In this document: one piece after another, positions 50,982-59,539 of the stretch | Position numbering within the stretch: position 1 is the first letter of the stretch | Layout of the letters: each line of letters opens with the position of its first letter | Assembly: GCF_001675165.1 (NCBI RefSeq) | Contig: NZ_LROS01000011.1 | Coordinates: forward strand, 310,001 to 374,000 | DNA length: 64,000 bases | Reading direction: 5' to 3' | Source: Clostridium ragsdalei P11 | GTDB lineage: Bacteria > Bacillota > Clostridia > Clostridiales > Clostridiaceae | Made by a program: the position numbers and the translations under genes | Notes under the pieces: generated by a model | What the model saw: the letters and a program-made list of their open reading frames with translations, nothing else | Databases searched by the model: none | Told to the model about the DNA's origin: nothing

Positions 50982-51250
50982 TTTAATTAATAGTTAATAG
51001 TAAAGAATTAATAGTTAATGTGGATTTTTTTCCGTTACACTATAAAAAATCTTTAATTAAATTTTTGAAGACTCGTTTTGCTAAAGCAAAACATTACTAA
51101 GCGCTGACTTATACAAATTTAAAGATTTTTTGCGACAGCTAAAAATCATCCTTCACTATTAATTTTTCATTATTAATTCTTAACTTGCAAGGCTTTGCTT
51201 CGCATCATTTTATATTAAGTCAAAATTTTATATGTGCAAAAGTTGAGTTA
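50982..51250. repeat. MITE-like palindromic element, near-full copy
   Basis: Nearly identical to the copy at 29951 from AGTTAATGTGGATTTTTTTC through TTTATATGTGCAAAAGTTGA. The right end TGCAAAAGTTGAGTTA is intact; the left terminal motif is missing next to the fliW start. The internal TTTTGCTAAAGCAAAACAT stem is preserved. Confidence 0.8.
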
Positions 51251-51260
51251 ATAATTACCT

Positions 51261-53228
51261 CTATCTAATATAATCTAAAAGCGTAGGCTGTATTACTTTT
51301 CCACCAGTTTGGAGACATGCCTGATAAACCGTAATAGACGTATAATATTCTATAGTTTTCTCGGTAATATCTATATCTTCTGTTTTTGAAAGTACTTCTT
51401 TTAAGTCAGTTATTGAAGCTGCATTCTGAGTACTCAAATCACTCATTCTCTTTTCTTTTGCACCTATCTTTGAGCGAACTTGAAGGACCTTTTTCGAGGC
51501 TGCATCTATATCTACAAGATCCTGCCCTATTAATTCTTTCTTTGCATCATTTTCACTATTTGCATCTTTTGTCCATACACCATATTTACTTATCGCAGTT
51601 CCATCATCATTCTTTACTGTAACTAATACAGCACCTGGTGTAGTACTAGTTATGGGATTATTATTACTATCCGTATAACGCATCACTTGTCCTGCTAAAT
51701 GGTGCTGAACTCTATCCATAAGTGCATTTATACTATCTCCTGAAGTTGTATTATAGTCATTTCCATACTGCATTATATCTGATGCTGTTGCATTATAAGT
51801 GAGCACTACTCCCTGAGAAATTTCTATGTTTTTATCTGCACCTATGTTTTCCATAGTCATGTTTGAAAGCTGGGGTGATATATCAGATATATTAGTAGTC
51901 ATCTTTATGTCACTACCATTTACCATCACTTTTATATTAGTGCCGTCAGTTTGAAAATTAACTTTTCCCTTTAAACTAGATGATTGTATTTGGTTATTTA
52001 AATTACTAACTATATCACTTGCAGTTGAACCTGAGGGAGTTAATTTTACTGGTGTATTTGTTCCGTCAGTAAAAGTTATATTTTTATCTGTTCCTTGCCA
52101 GTTACTCGATGTAAATCCGCTAGAAACTACTTCTGCTGTTCCAAATAAAGTATTTGTCATATCACCTACAGTAGTATTAGTCGAATCTATATTTATACTA
52201 TCGCTGCTATTCGCAGCAGTAAATTTTATACTGCCATCTTCAGCTTTTGATATACTTATTTTTCCATTAATTGTAGAATTACTTTTTAACTGACTGCTTA
52301 AATCACTAATTACACTGTCTATATCTGTATCTGAGGAACCTACTGTTAATGTAGCCGACGTTCCATTTACATTAAAAGCTATATTTTTTCCTGTCCAGTT
52401 GCTTAATATAAATCCATTCGATTGTGCTGAAGAAGTTCCAGAAAAAGTTCTGGACATATCACTTATATCTGTAGACAGTTTTATATTGTCCGAATTGTTC
52501 ACAGCTATAAATTTCACATTTCCGTCATTCGTTTTTACTACACTGATTTTATCTGTAAGTCCAGTTTTTCCTTGTATCTGGCTATTTAAATCCTTGACAA
52601 CATCATCTATTCCTGAGTATGAAGACTTTAAATCCACCTGGTAATCAGTTCCACCAACATTAAAAGTTATACTTTTACCTGTCCAATTATTTACGTTAAA
52701 TCCATTAGACACCACATCAGGAAGATTAGTTACAGCATTTCCATTTTTATCAGCATACTGTAACGTAACAATTCCATTAGCATCAGTAGTTGTAGTTATT
52801 GGTTTTGAAAGTCCTGCAGTTCCTCCAAATATATATTCACCCTGAAAGTTCGTATTAAGTAATGTAGCAAGCTGCTGCACTTCCTGGCTCACTGCATCAT
52901 TAATTTTATCTTTTTCATTTTGTGTATAAACTCCACCTGCTTGCTCCAAATTGTTTCTTATATTACTAAGTACAGTTCCTATTTGTCCTAAAGTGGTGTC
53001 TGTCGTTTCCATCCACGTATTTGCAGTTTTTATATTAGAACCATACTGAGTGGTATAATTCACAGAACTTTGAAGCTGCATAGCTCTTTCAACATTTATT
53101 GGATCATCAGAAGGCTTTGAAAAATTCTTTGTAGAAGATACCTGCTGCTGTATTTTACTTAAATTTTGAAGATTTCTCTGCATATCTGCTAAAAAATTGT
53201 TCGATAGTGTTTTATTCGTTATTCTCAA
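51261..53228 (-). CDS. flgL: Hook-filament junction protein FlgL, enlarged
   Basis: FlgL joins hook to filament. It has the axial N-terminus MRITNKTLSNNFLADMQRNL followed by SKPSDDPINVERAMQL, and the C-terminus IDITEKTIEYYTSITVYQAC then LQTGGKVIQPTLLDYI. At 655 residues it is about twice the usual size because of an insert at about 180-460 with three related units, each beginning SNGFNVNNWTGKSITFNVGG or similar and containing DLNSQIQ and a KFIAVNNSDNIKL-type strand. These resemble the flagellin-insert motif. Starts at TTG; flgK lies upstream across a 100-bp repeat. Confidence 0.93.
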   Translation of the reverse strand: MRITNKTLSNNFLADMQRNLQNLSKIQQQVSSTKNFSKPSDDPINVERAMQLQSSVNYTTQYGSNIKTANTWMETTDTTLGQIGTVLSNIRNNLEQAGGVYTQNEKDKINDAVSQEVQQLATLLNTNFQGEYIFGGTAGLSKPITTTTDANGIVTLQYADKNGNAVTNLPDVVSNGFNVNNWTGKSITFNVGGTDYQVDLKSSYSGIDDVVKDLNSQIQGKTGLTDKISVVKTNDGNVKFIAVNNSDNIKLSTDISDMSRTFSGTSSAQSNGFILSNWTGKNIAFNVNGTSATLTVGSSDTDIDSVISDLSSQLKSNSTINGKISISKAEDGSIKFTAANSSDSINIDSTNTTVGDMTNTLFGTAEVVSSGFTSSNWQGTDKNITFTDGTNTPVKLTPSGSTASDIVSNLNNQIQSSSLKGKVNFQTDGTNIKVMVNGSDIKMTTNISDISPQLSNMTMENIGADKNIEISQGVVLTYNATASDIMQYGNDYNTTSGDSINALMDRVQHHLAGQVMRYTDSNNNPITSTTPGAVLVTVKNDDGTAISKYGVWTKDANSENDAKKELIGQDLVDIDAASKKVLQVRSKIGAKEKRMSDLSTQNAASITDLKEVLSKTEDIDITEKTIEYYTSITVYQACLQTGGKVIQPTLLDYIR

Positions 53229-53243
53229 AACTAAATCACATCC

Positions 53244-53331
53244 TTTATTTCAAAGTTCAAAGTTCAAATATCAAAGAAAAAATATAAAAAATATAATTGA
53301 TATTTGATATTTGATATTTGAACTTTGTTAC
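53244..53331. repeat. Word-tract hairpin (CAAAGTTCAAATATCA words) between flgK and flgL
   Basis: CAAAGTTCAAATATCAAAG at the left pairs with TTTGATATTTGAACTTTG at the right around an AT-only middle. Because it lies between two co-directional genes it may modulate the flgK/flgL mRNA ratio. Confidence 0.7.
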
Positions 53332-55284
53332 CTATCGTTTAAGTTGGTTTATAACTACATCCAAAAGTTCATCCACTGTGGATATCATCTTTGCATTTGC
53401 CTGATAACAGTGCTGAAATTGAATGAGATTTGTCATTTCTTCATCAATTGAAACTCCAGAGTTCGCCTCTCTAGATTGAATATAGCTTTGACGCTTAACA
53501 GATTGCGTATCTACTGTTTGTTTAGCTTCCTGTTCATGGCTACCGACCTTATTTACAAGATCATTAAAATAGTTATCTAAAGTAGATCCTCCATTTACTT
53601 TTCCTATAGAATATACATTGTTTATTGTATTATTTGACGTAAATATATCCTTTAATAAATCACTTCTATCACTTCTAGGATCTGATGTTCCAGTTGAAGT
53701 ATCCTTATCAGTATTTATGCTTCCAATATTCATAATACTATTGGCAAGCTGTGCTACAGCTACAGCTCTATTTCCATCAGTATTAGTGCTTAATGAATTT
53801 CCCTTTGAATCATATTTACTATCTACTTTTATTTTAGATGGATCATTCATTATTGCCACATTCACTGTTATATTGGCTGCTGTTATATTGTTTTCATCTG
53901 CTGCTGAATATTTAGATGAATCTTTTTGATCCGCATTTACAAAGAAATTATTTATTCCGCCCTCTGCAGAACCATCTGTAGGATTGTCTTTTACCCAGGT
54001 GCTGCTTTGACTTATTATTGCATTTACAGAAAGTGCCAGTCCCTTTGCAAATTTATTGAGTTCATCTTGATAATCATCTATATCCTTTTGTACTGATGTA
54101 TAACCTTTGAGTTCACCTGTTGGAGGTTTAAAAAGAGCAAGCTCACTAAAACTTATGGGATCTGTAGAAGTACCATCTAATTTTCCTCCATCAGCAACTG
54201 CTGCTTTGCCTGAAGGATCCTGCCCTCCTGTAACTTTATAAGCAACACCATTTTGATCAGCCCAGAGCACCCTATTTTCATCCATTTCTTTTTCTTGATC
54301 AGATGTCATATTCACATATATGCTTACTTTGTTAGCATCTGTGAGGGTATCTCCTTTTTTATAATAATCTACTTTATATTTATATATGGTATTTCCACTA
54401 CTGTCTTTTGTAACACTATCACTAGAATCCGTTACATTTGTTATACTAGTTATATAGGAAAATGTCGCTACGTTTGTATCATCCGGATTATCTGTTTGAA
54501 CTATATTAAGTGGTTTGCCATTTAACAAAGGTGCAGATCCATTATCCTTTTCGACGGAAGCACTATTTGAAGTAGTCACATCAATTCCATCAAAGTCTTT
54601 ATCCGTAATGCTTATTCCAAATTCACTGCTGAGTTGGTCTAAAAGTACATCTCTACTGTCTAAAAGATCATTTGGATTTTGTCCTGACATCTTTGTATCT
54701 TTTATCTGCTGATTTAAATTAGATATCTTTCCCAATATAGTATTTACATTTACCACCACATTTTTTATTTCTGTATTAGTATTGGTTTTAATATTTGAAA
54801 TTTGTGAATAAGTGTGGTTTAATTCATTAGTAAGTTGATAGGCCTGCTCTTTCACTGTACTTACGTTCTGAGATGATGTAGACAGTGACTGCCAGGAACT
54901 AAAAAACTTCTGTATAAGTGAGGATATTCCACTGCCTGTTGACCCAGTATCTGTTCCCAGTACGTTTTCTACCTGACTCAAGTATTTATCACGTGCTTTA
55001 TACTGTCCACTAGCCCCATTTTCTACCCTTATTTGATAATCCAAAAAACTATCCCTTATTCTCTCAATGGAGTCTATAGTTACTCCTGTACCGAGCTGTC
55101 CTGCACCAGCTGCACTATCCATACTTGGCAGAGTATAGGGCGTTGTGGTTACCATATCTGCCCTCTGCCTTGAATATCCATCTGTGTTAGCATTTGCTAT
55201 ATTGTGGGATGTTACGTTTATGGCAGTTTGCTGTGCAAAAAGTCCACTTTTTGCCGTATTAAATATTGAAAATAACCCAGGCAT
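53332..55284 (-). CDS. flgK: Hook-associated protein 1 FlgK
   Basis: FlgK forms the first hook-filament junction zone. The 650-residue protein has the N-terminal FNTAKSGLFAQQTAINVTSH with NIANANTDGYSRQR, the FlgK-specific LSQVENVLG and SFFSSWQSLS segments, and the C-terminal GVSIDEEMTNLIQFQHCYQA with NAKMISTVDELLDVVIN. AAGGAGT precedes the ATG. It is placed between flgN and flgL as in other operons. A cysteine in QHCYQA is uncommon but conservative. Confidence 0.96.
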   Translation of the reverse strand: MPGLFSIFNTAKSGLFAQQTAINVTSHNIANANTDGYSRQRADMVTTTPYTLPSMDSAAGAGQLGTGVTIDSIERIRDSFLDYQIRVENGASGQYKARDKYLSQVENVLGTDTGSTGSGISSLIQKFFSSWQSLSTSSQNVSTVKEQAYQLTNELNHTYSQISNIKTNTNTEIKNVVVNVNTILGKISNLNQQIKDTKMSGQNPNDLLDSRDVLLDQLSSEFGISITDKDFDGIDVTTSNSASVEKDNGSAPLLNGKPLNIVQTDNPDDTNVATFSYITSITNVTDSSDSVTKDSSGNTIYKYKVDYYKKGDTLTDANKVSIYVNMTSDQEKEMDENRVLWADQNGVAYKVTGGQDPSGKAAVADGGKLDGTSTDPISFSELALFKPPTGELKGYTSVQKDIDDYQDELNKFAKGLALSVNAIISQSSTWVKDNPTDGSAEGGINNFFVNADQKDSSKYSAADENNITAANITVNVAIMNDPSKIKVDSKYDSKGNSLSTNTDGNRAVAVAQLANSIMNIGSINTDKDTSTGTSDPRSDRSDLLKDIFTSNNTINNVYSIGKVNGGSTLDNYFNDLVNKVGSHEQEAKQTVDTQSVKRQSYIQSREANSGVSIDEEMTNLIQFQHCYQANAKMISTVDELLDVVINQLKR

Positions 55285-55308
55285 TTAATTCAACTCCTTA
55301 CTTTTTAT

Positions 55309-55716
55309 TTACCTGCTTCTTCCAAAAGCATTATAGGTTTTGGCTTGTTTGTTTGGGTTCAATGCCCTAAGCATTTGATTTGCAAAACCAAGCCACTGTT
55401 TTACAAGTGCTTCATTTGTATCTTTTTGAAATTTCATCTTTTCAAGCAAGTCCACTATATCTAAATATACTTTTCCTAATTTTTTATCTCCTGATTCTCT
55501 TATAATCTCCCTCATAGGCCTGTCCCCAGTTATCTTCCTTCTTTGAACTTCGAGCCTTGCTACATTTCTACTTCTTTCTTCTATGACTTTAACTATTTTA
55601 TCTAATAAAAACACCTGTCTTTCCACAAGATATTTATTTTGTTCAATTAAAGCTTCATAAAGTGATTTAAGCATCTCATATTCTTCTAACATAATCTCAG
55701 ACAGCTGCAGTTCCAA
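55309..55716 (-). CDS. flgN: Flagellar export chaperone FlgN
   Basis: FlgN escorts FlgK and FlgL to the export apparatus. The 135-residue protein is helical (MELQLSEIMLEEYEMLKSLY, YEALIEQNKYLVERQ) with a C-terminal helix EALVKQWLGFANQMLRALNP that fits the FlgN substrate-binding end. It starts at a TTG with GGGAGGTG. It lies between flgM and flgK, with 24-27 nt gaps, so identity is supported by order as well as sequence. Confidence 0.9.
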   Translation of the reverse strand: MELQLSEIMLEEYEMLKSLYEALIEQNKYLVERQVFLLDKIVKVIEERSRNVARLEVQRRKITGDRPMREIIRESGDKKLGKVYLDIVDLLEKMKFQKDTNEALVKQWLGFANQMLRALNPNKQAKTYNAFGRSR

Positions 55717-55743
55717 CTACATCACCTCCCAGGTATATAAAAA

Positions 55744-56016
55744 TTATACTTTACCCTTTATATTATCTATAATTTTTTGTGCCACAAGCTTAGAATCTAC
55801 TTTATAAGTTCCATTTGCTACGGACTTTTTTATGCTTTCTACTCTCTCTTTAGAATTTACAAATTTATCATCTAGGGAATAAGGGCTGAGACTCTTTCCT
55901 ATAGATGATATGTGAATGGAATCCTTGCTGTTTGATTCACTCTTTAAACTTTTCTCTACATTATTCCTATTGTAAAAGTTCACCAGCTTACTGGAATTGA
56001 TCCCATTTATTTTCAT
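55744..56016 (-). CDS. flgM: Anti-sigma-28 factor FlgM
   Basis: FlgM holds sigma-D inactive until it is secreted through the completed hook. The 90-residue protein is disordered at its start (MKINGINSSKLVNFYN) and has the binding helices at its end: SKERVESIKKSVANGTYKVD then SKLVAQKIIDNIKGK, diagnostic for FlgM. It is the first gene of the late operon and lies behind its own sigma-D promoter at 56073-56099, the usual autoregulatory layout. Confidence 0.95.
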   Translation of the reverse strand: MKINGINSSKLVNFYNRNNVEKSLKSESNSKDSIHISSIGKSLSPYSLDDKFVNSKERVESIKKSVANGTYKVDSKLVAQKIIDNIKGKV

Positions 56017-56072
56017 AAAAATACACCCCTAACCATAACTACTTCAAATATCGTTTTTCTTTACTAGTAACA

Positions 56073-56099
56073 TTATCGGGTACATATATTTAATATTTA
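56073..56099 (-). promoter_or_regulatory. Sigma-D type promoter of the flgM late operon
   Basis: On the minus strand TAAA (56099-56096), exactly 15 nt, then CCCGATAAT (56080-56072). It is the best match to the sigma-D consensus in this window, 56 nt ahead of the flgM ATG. Confidence 0.9.
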
Positions 56100-56195
56100 T
56101 ACTTTGAATTGAAGATAAATTGCTTATTTTAAATAAAAAGTCCCTATATGTTTCCACTTTAATACACAAATAAATTTTATTATATTATAAATTAA

Positions 56196-56233
56196 AATAA
56201 GATGTGTATAGCTTTCACGATACACATCTTATT
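56196..56233 (-). terminator. Terminator of the che/fliM/fliY operon
   Basis: AATAAGATGTGTAT and ATACACATCTTATT form a perfect stem with a 10-nt loop, followed on the minus strand by TTAATTT. It lies 29 nt beyond the fliY stop and separates the operon from flgM. Confidence 0.88.
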
Positions 56234-56261
56234 TCTAAATTTATCCATACCCATAATAATA

Positions 56262-57467
56262 TTATTTTCCTAAAGATCTAATTTTTTCCTCATTGCTCAC
56301 AATTCCCGTTATTCTAACTCCAAAGTTTTCATCTATTACTACTACTTCTCCATAAGCTACTTTCTTACCATTTACCAGTATCTCCACAGGTTCCTCTGCC
56401 AATTTATCCAATTCTATAAGAGAACCCGTTCCCAAATTCAATATATCTTTAATATTCTTTTTTGTTCTTCCAAGTACTACTGATATTTCAAGAGGTACAT
56501 CCAGTATAAGATCTATATTTTTAGGAACAACTTCTGTATCTTGAGATCCACCAAGAGGCTGAAAAGATGCCTTACTGACTTCTACAGGCTGCCTATTTAC
56601 ATTTGTTTCTATAGGTTTCTCGTACACCGGCGTCCTTTGCTCCATTTGAGGCTGAGCTGGTGCTGGCTGAGGCTGCTGTATAGGTACTTCAGGTTGAAGT
56701 TCAGGTTCAGGTTGAGGTTCAGTACTAGTACCATCATTTTCAGGTACACTAGGAGCTGACTCCTCTGGTGCAGTTTCTTCCTGACCCATCATTATAGAAA
56801 CTACTTTTTTAGCTGTAGCTATAGGTAATACCTGCATTATACTGCTATCTACTAGTTCTCCTATTTTAAGGGAAAATGATACTTTTACAACCGTCTCATC
56901 TTCAGATATTCCTTCAGTAAGAGGTTTTGTAATATCATTCCATACTTTAGACACAGGAGGGGATATATTTACCTCCCTCATTAGCATAGTAGCCATAGAT
57001 GTAGCGGCAGACCCTATCATCTGGTTCATAGCCTCAGATACTGCACTTATTTCTATCTCGCCTAATTCTTTAATATCTGGATCTATTTTACCGTCTCCGC
57101 CCATCATAAGACTTGCAATTACAGCTGCATCTGTAATCTTCATTACCAGTAAGTTTTCTCCTATTATACCTTCTGTATATTTAACTTCCAAAGCAACATT
57201 TGGAACTTCAAATTCATTTTTCAATTCTTTAAGAGTAGTTACAATTACCACCGGAGTAGTTATATTTACCTGCTGGTTTATTATTGTAGAAAGTGCTGTA
57301 GAGGCAGATCCCATAGATATATTTCCTATTTCTCCAAGTAAATCTTTCTCTATATCTGGCAACTGTGGGTCATCTTGAGAATTTGTTTCTGATGGTGGAT
57401 CCGGCGTACTTTCTCCTCCATTTAAAAGTGCATCTATCTCTTCCTGTGAAAGAAATCCATTACTCAT
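56262..57467 (-). CDS. fliY: Flagellar motor switch phosphatase FliY
   Basis: FliY is the Firmicute switch protein that combines a CheY-P phosphatase (CheC-like) with a FliN domain. From the ATG at 57467 it has 401 residues: an N-terminal CheY-binding peptide FLSQEEIDALLNGG, CheC motifs (LLGEIGNISMGSASTAL; AMNQMIGSAATSM), a P/Q/E-rich linker at about 240-310, and a C-terminal FliN core (VPLEISVVLGRTKKNIKDIL; GVRITGIVSNEEKIRSL). The ATG overlaps the fliM stop region. I rejected the ATG at 57479, which lies inside fliM without spacing for a ribosome site. Confidence 0.95.
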   Translation of the reverse strand: MSNGFLSQEEIDALLNGGESTPDPPSETNSQDDPQLPDIEKDLLGEIGNISMGSASTALSTIINQQVNITTPVVIVTTLKELKNEFEVPNVALEVKYTEGIIGENLLVMKITDAAVIASLMMGGDGKIDPDIKELGEIEISAVSEAMNQMIGSAATSMATMLMREVNISPPVSKVWNDITKPLTEGISEDETVVKVSFSLKIGELVDSSIMQVLPIATAKKVVSIMMGQEETAPEESAPSVPENDGTSTEPQPEPELQPEVPIQQPQPAPAQPQMEQRTPVYEKPIETNVNRQPVEVSKASFQPLGGSQDTEVVPKNIDLILDVPLEISVVLGRTKKNIKDILNLGTGSLIELDKLAEEPVEILVNGKKVAYGEVVVIDENFGVRITGIVSNEEKIRSLGK

Positions 57468-58455
57468 AATTTTCCACATCCTTATCTAAAATATCTAATA
57501 TCTCAACGCCCATGTTCTTGTCTATTACACCAGGCTTTCCATAATAATACACCTTATCTTCCACCATTAGTTTCACAGGGCTTGTAGTTTTTTCCTTTAG
57601 GGTCAATACGTCTCCCACATTAAGGTTCAAAAATTCTTGTACCGTAACATCTACAGTTCCAAGTATGGCAGTGAGTTCTACATCAACTATATCTAACCTA
57701 TTTCTAAGCTTTTCTCTGGACTCATTCAATATATCTTCATCACTGTCCTGAAACCAGTATTGAACTACTAATTTATCAAGTACCTTTTCTATACTCAGAT
57801 AAGGAATGCATATGTTTATAAAAGTACTACTGTTTCCCATCTCCACTGAAAAAGTTATAAGTGCAACAGGGTCATTAGGTGCAAGCGTCTGATTTAGTGC
57901 AGGATTTGTCTCAAGTCCTTCCACTTCTGTTTCTATAGGCATTACATCTTCCCAGGCCAATTTCAAATTTGATATAAGCCCTGCATTTACAACTTTTATA
58001 ATATTTTTATCTATATCAGTAAATTCCTTAACTTTGTATTTTCTATTACCACTTCCTCCCAAGAGCAAGTCTATAATTTGAAATACAAATTGAGGATTCA
58101 CTTCAAACAAAACAGATCCGCTTAAAGGCGGCATTTTAAATATAGTTAAAACAGTAGGATTAGGTACAGAATGAATAAACTCCTCATAAGTTATTTGCTG
58201 AACAGATTCCACTTTTACTTTTACATTAGCTCTAACCTGCGCAGTTAAATAATTTGAAATTATTCTGGCATAATTGTCATGAATAAGTTCAAGAGTCCTT
58301 ATGTGATCTTTAGAAAACTTCTGAGGACTTCTAAAATCATAAGGTTTTACTTTCTGCTTTTCCTCTTCTTTGGGTACTTCATCTGGAGTAAGTTCTCCAG
58401 CAGATAAGGCAGCTAAAAGGTCATCTATTTCATTCTGTGATAATACATCTGCCAT
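57460..58455 (-). CDS. fliM: Flagellar motor switch protein FliM
   Basis: FliM binds phosphorylated CheY and transmits the switch signal to FliG. The 331 residues start with the CheY-binding helix MADVLSQNEIDDLLAAL, then a CheC/FliM-like middle domain (FRSPQKFSKDHIRTLELIHD; NPTVLTIFKMPPLSGSVLFE) and a C-terminal FliN-like domain (ELTAILGTVDVTVQEFLNL). It lies between cheW and fliY; its end overlaps fliY by 8 nt. Confidence 0.97.
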   Translation of the reverse strand: MADVLSQNEIDDLLAALSAGELTPDEVPKEEEKQKVKPYDFRSPQKFSKDHIRTLELIHDNYARIISNYLTAQVRANVKVKVESVQQITYEEFIHSVPNPTVLTIFKMPPLSGSVLFEVNPQFVFQIIDLLLGGSGNRKYKVKEFTDIDKNIIKVVNAGLISNLKLAWEDVMPIETEVEGLETNPALNQTLAPNDPVALITFSVEMGNSSTFINICIPYLSIEKVLDKLVVQYWFQDSDEDILNESREKLRNRLDIVDVELTAILGTVDVTVQEFLNLNVGDVLTLKEKTTSPVKLMVEDKVYYYGKPGVIDKNMGVEILDILDKDVENYE

Positions 58456-58482
58456 TCTCTTCCCTCATTTCTTAAGAAAATT

Positions 58483-58884
58483 CTAATTTGAAAGAAGTTT
58501 GTCTATATCAATTAAAGTAACTATACTATCTTTAAAATTTATTATTCCCTCTATATAGACTTTTTTTCCTTCATCATTTATCTTTTCAATAGCATTTTCT
58601 TCTACATCTAAAACTTCATCTACCTGATCTACTGTTATTCCCACTAATTCATCTTCCATTTCCAGTATAAGTATACTGTTTTCGCTTATCTCAGCTTTGG
58701 GAATATCCATCAAGAGATTTATATCCAGGAGAGATATTACATTTCCCCTTAAATTTATAAGTCCCTTTATGTAAGCTGGCGCCTGTGGGACTTTTGTTAT
58801 TTCCATAGAATTATTTATACTTTGAACTTTAGCTGTTTCTACAGCAAATTGTTCGTTATTTAATCTAAATATAACAACTTGCAT
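58483..58884 (-). CDS. cheW: Chemotaxis adaptor CheW
   Basis: CheW couples chemoreceptors to CheA. I choose the ATG at 58884 (MQVVIFRLNNEQFAVETAKV, 133 residues) because GGAGGTG lies just ahead; the longer frame to 58938 has no ribosome site. Family landmarks are PQAPAYIKGLINLRGNVISL and GIINFKDSIVTLIDIDKLL. It is one of several CheW-fold domains in the window, the other being the CheA C-terminus. It lies between cheY and fliM in the chemotaxis operon. Confidence 0.95.
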   Translation of the reverse strand: MQVVIFRLNNEQFAVETAKVQSINNSMEITKVPQAPAYIKGLINLRGNVISLLDINLLMDIPKAEISENSILILEMEDELVGITVDQVDEVLDVEENAIEKINDEGKKVYIEGIINFKDSIVTLIDIDKLLSN

Positions 58885-59143
58885 ATTTACACCTCCATAT
58901 GCATAGGTACACAAACTATGTAACAAGTATCTTTGCATAAAATTTCAGATCTTAATTTTCTGCTTACCAGATGAAATCAGAAATTAAATATATGGAGTAT
59001 ACTATCTAGCTATTTAAGGTTTGAAATAAATTTAACTCTACTTGATAGTTTTCGTAATAAACCATATTACCTTTATACTAGCCATAAAATTTTAATTTCT
59101 GATTATCTGTTTACATAATTTACAAATAATTATATTCTTATTA
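58885..59143. other. Gap between cheY and cheW
   Basis: It holds no coding frame and is long for this otherwise tight operon. ATCAGAAATTAAAT near 58977 and its complement near 59092 could pair across about 100 nt. A minus-strand TTGTTA near 58920 might be part of a promoter, but no fitting -10 was identified. Confidence 0.3.
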
Positions 59144-59506
59144 CTAAGAAGCTACTACTTTATTTATTGCCTCTAAAACTCTATCTGGTTGAAAAGGCTT
59201 TACTATAAAATCTCTAGCTCCAGCTTTTATAGCATCCATAACCATAGTTTGCTGACCCATTGCAGAGCACATTATAATTTTTGCACCTGCATCAAATCCT
59301 TTTATTGCCTTAACAGCTTCAATACCATCCATATCCGGCATCGTTATATCCATTGTAACTACATCTGGTTTTTCCTTTTTATATAACTCCACAGCTTTTA
59401 ATCCATTGTTTGCTTCCCCCACTACCTCAAATCCGTTCTTTTCTAATATATCCTTTATCATCATTCTCATAAAAGCAGCGTCATCTACAATTAATATTTT
59501 AGCCAT
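59144..59506 (-). CDS. cheY: Chemotaxis response regulator CheY
   Basis: This is a single receiver domain of 120 residues that carries the phosphoryl signal from CheA to the motor. Acidic pocket Asp8/Asp9, phospho-acceptor Asp53 in VTMDITMPDMDG, Ser81 in MCSAMGQ and Lys103 in DFIVKPFQPD are all in place. TGGAGGGA precedes the ATG. It sits between cheC and cheW, so signal producer, phosphatase and output are encoded together. Confidence 0.97.
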   Translation of the reverse strand: MAKILIVDDAAFMRMMIKDILEKNGFEVVGEANNGLKAVELYKKEKPDVVTMDITMPDMDGIEAVKAIKGFDAGAKIIMCSAMGQQTMVMDAIKAGARDFIVKPFQPDRVLEAINKVVAS

Positions 59507-59539
59507 TTTCTTCCCTCCAAATTATTTACTACTAAATAT

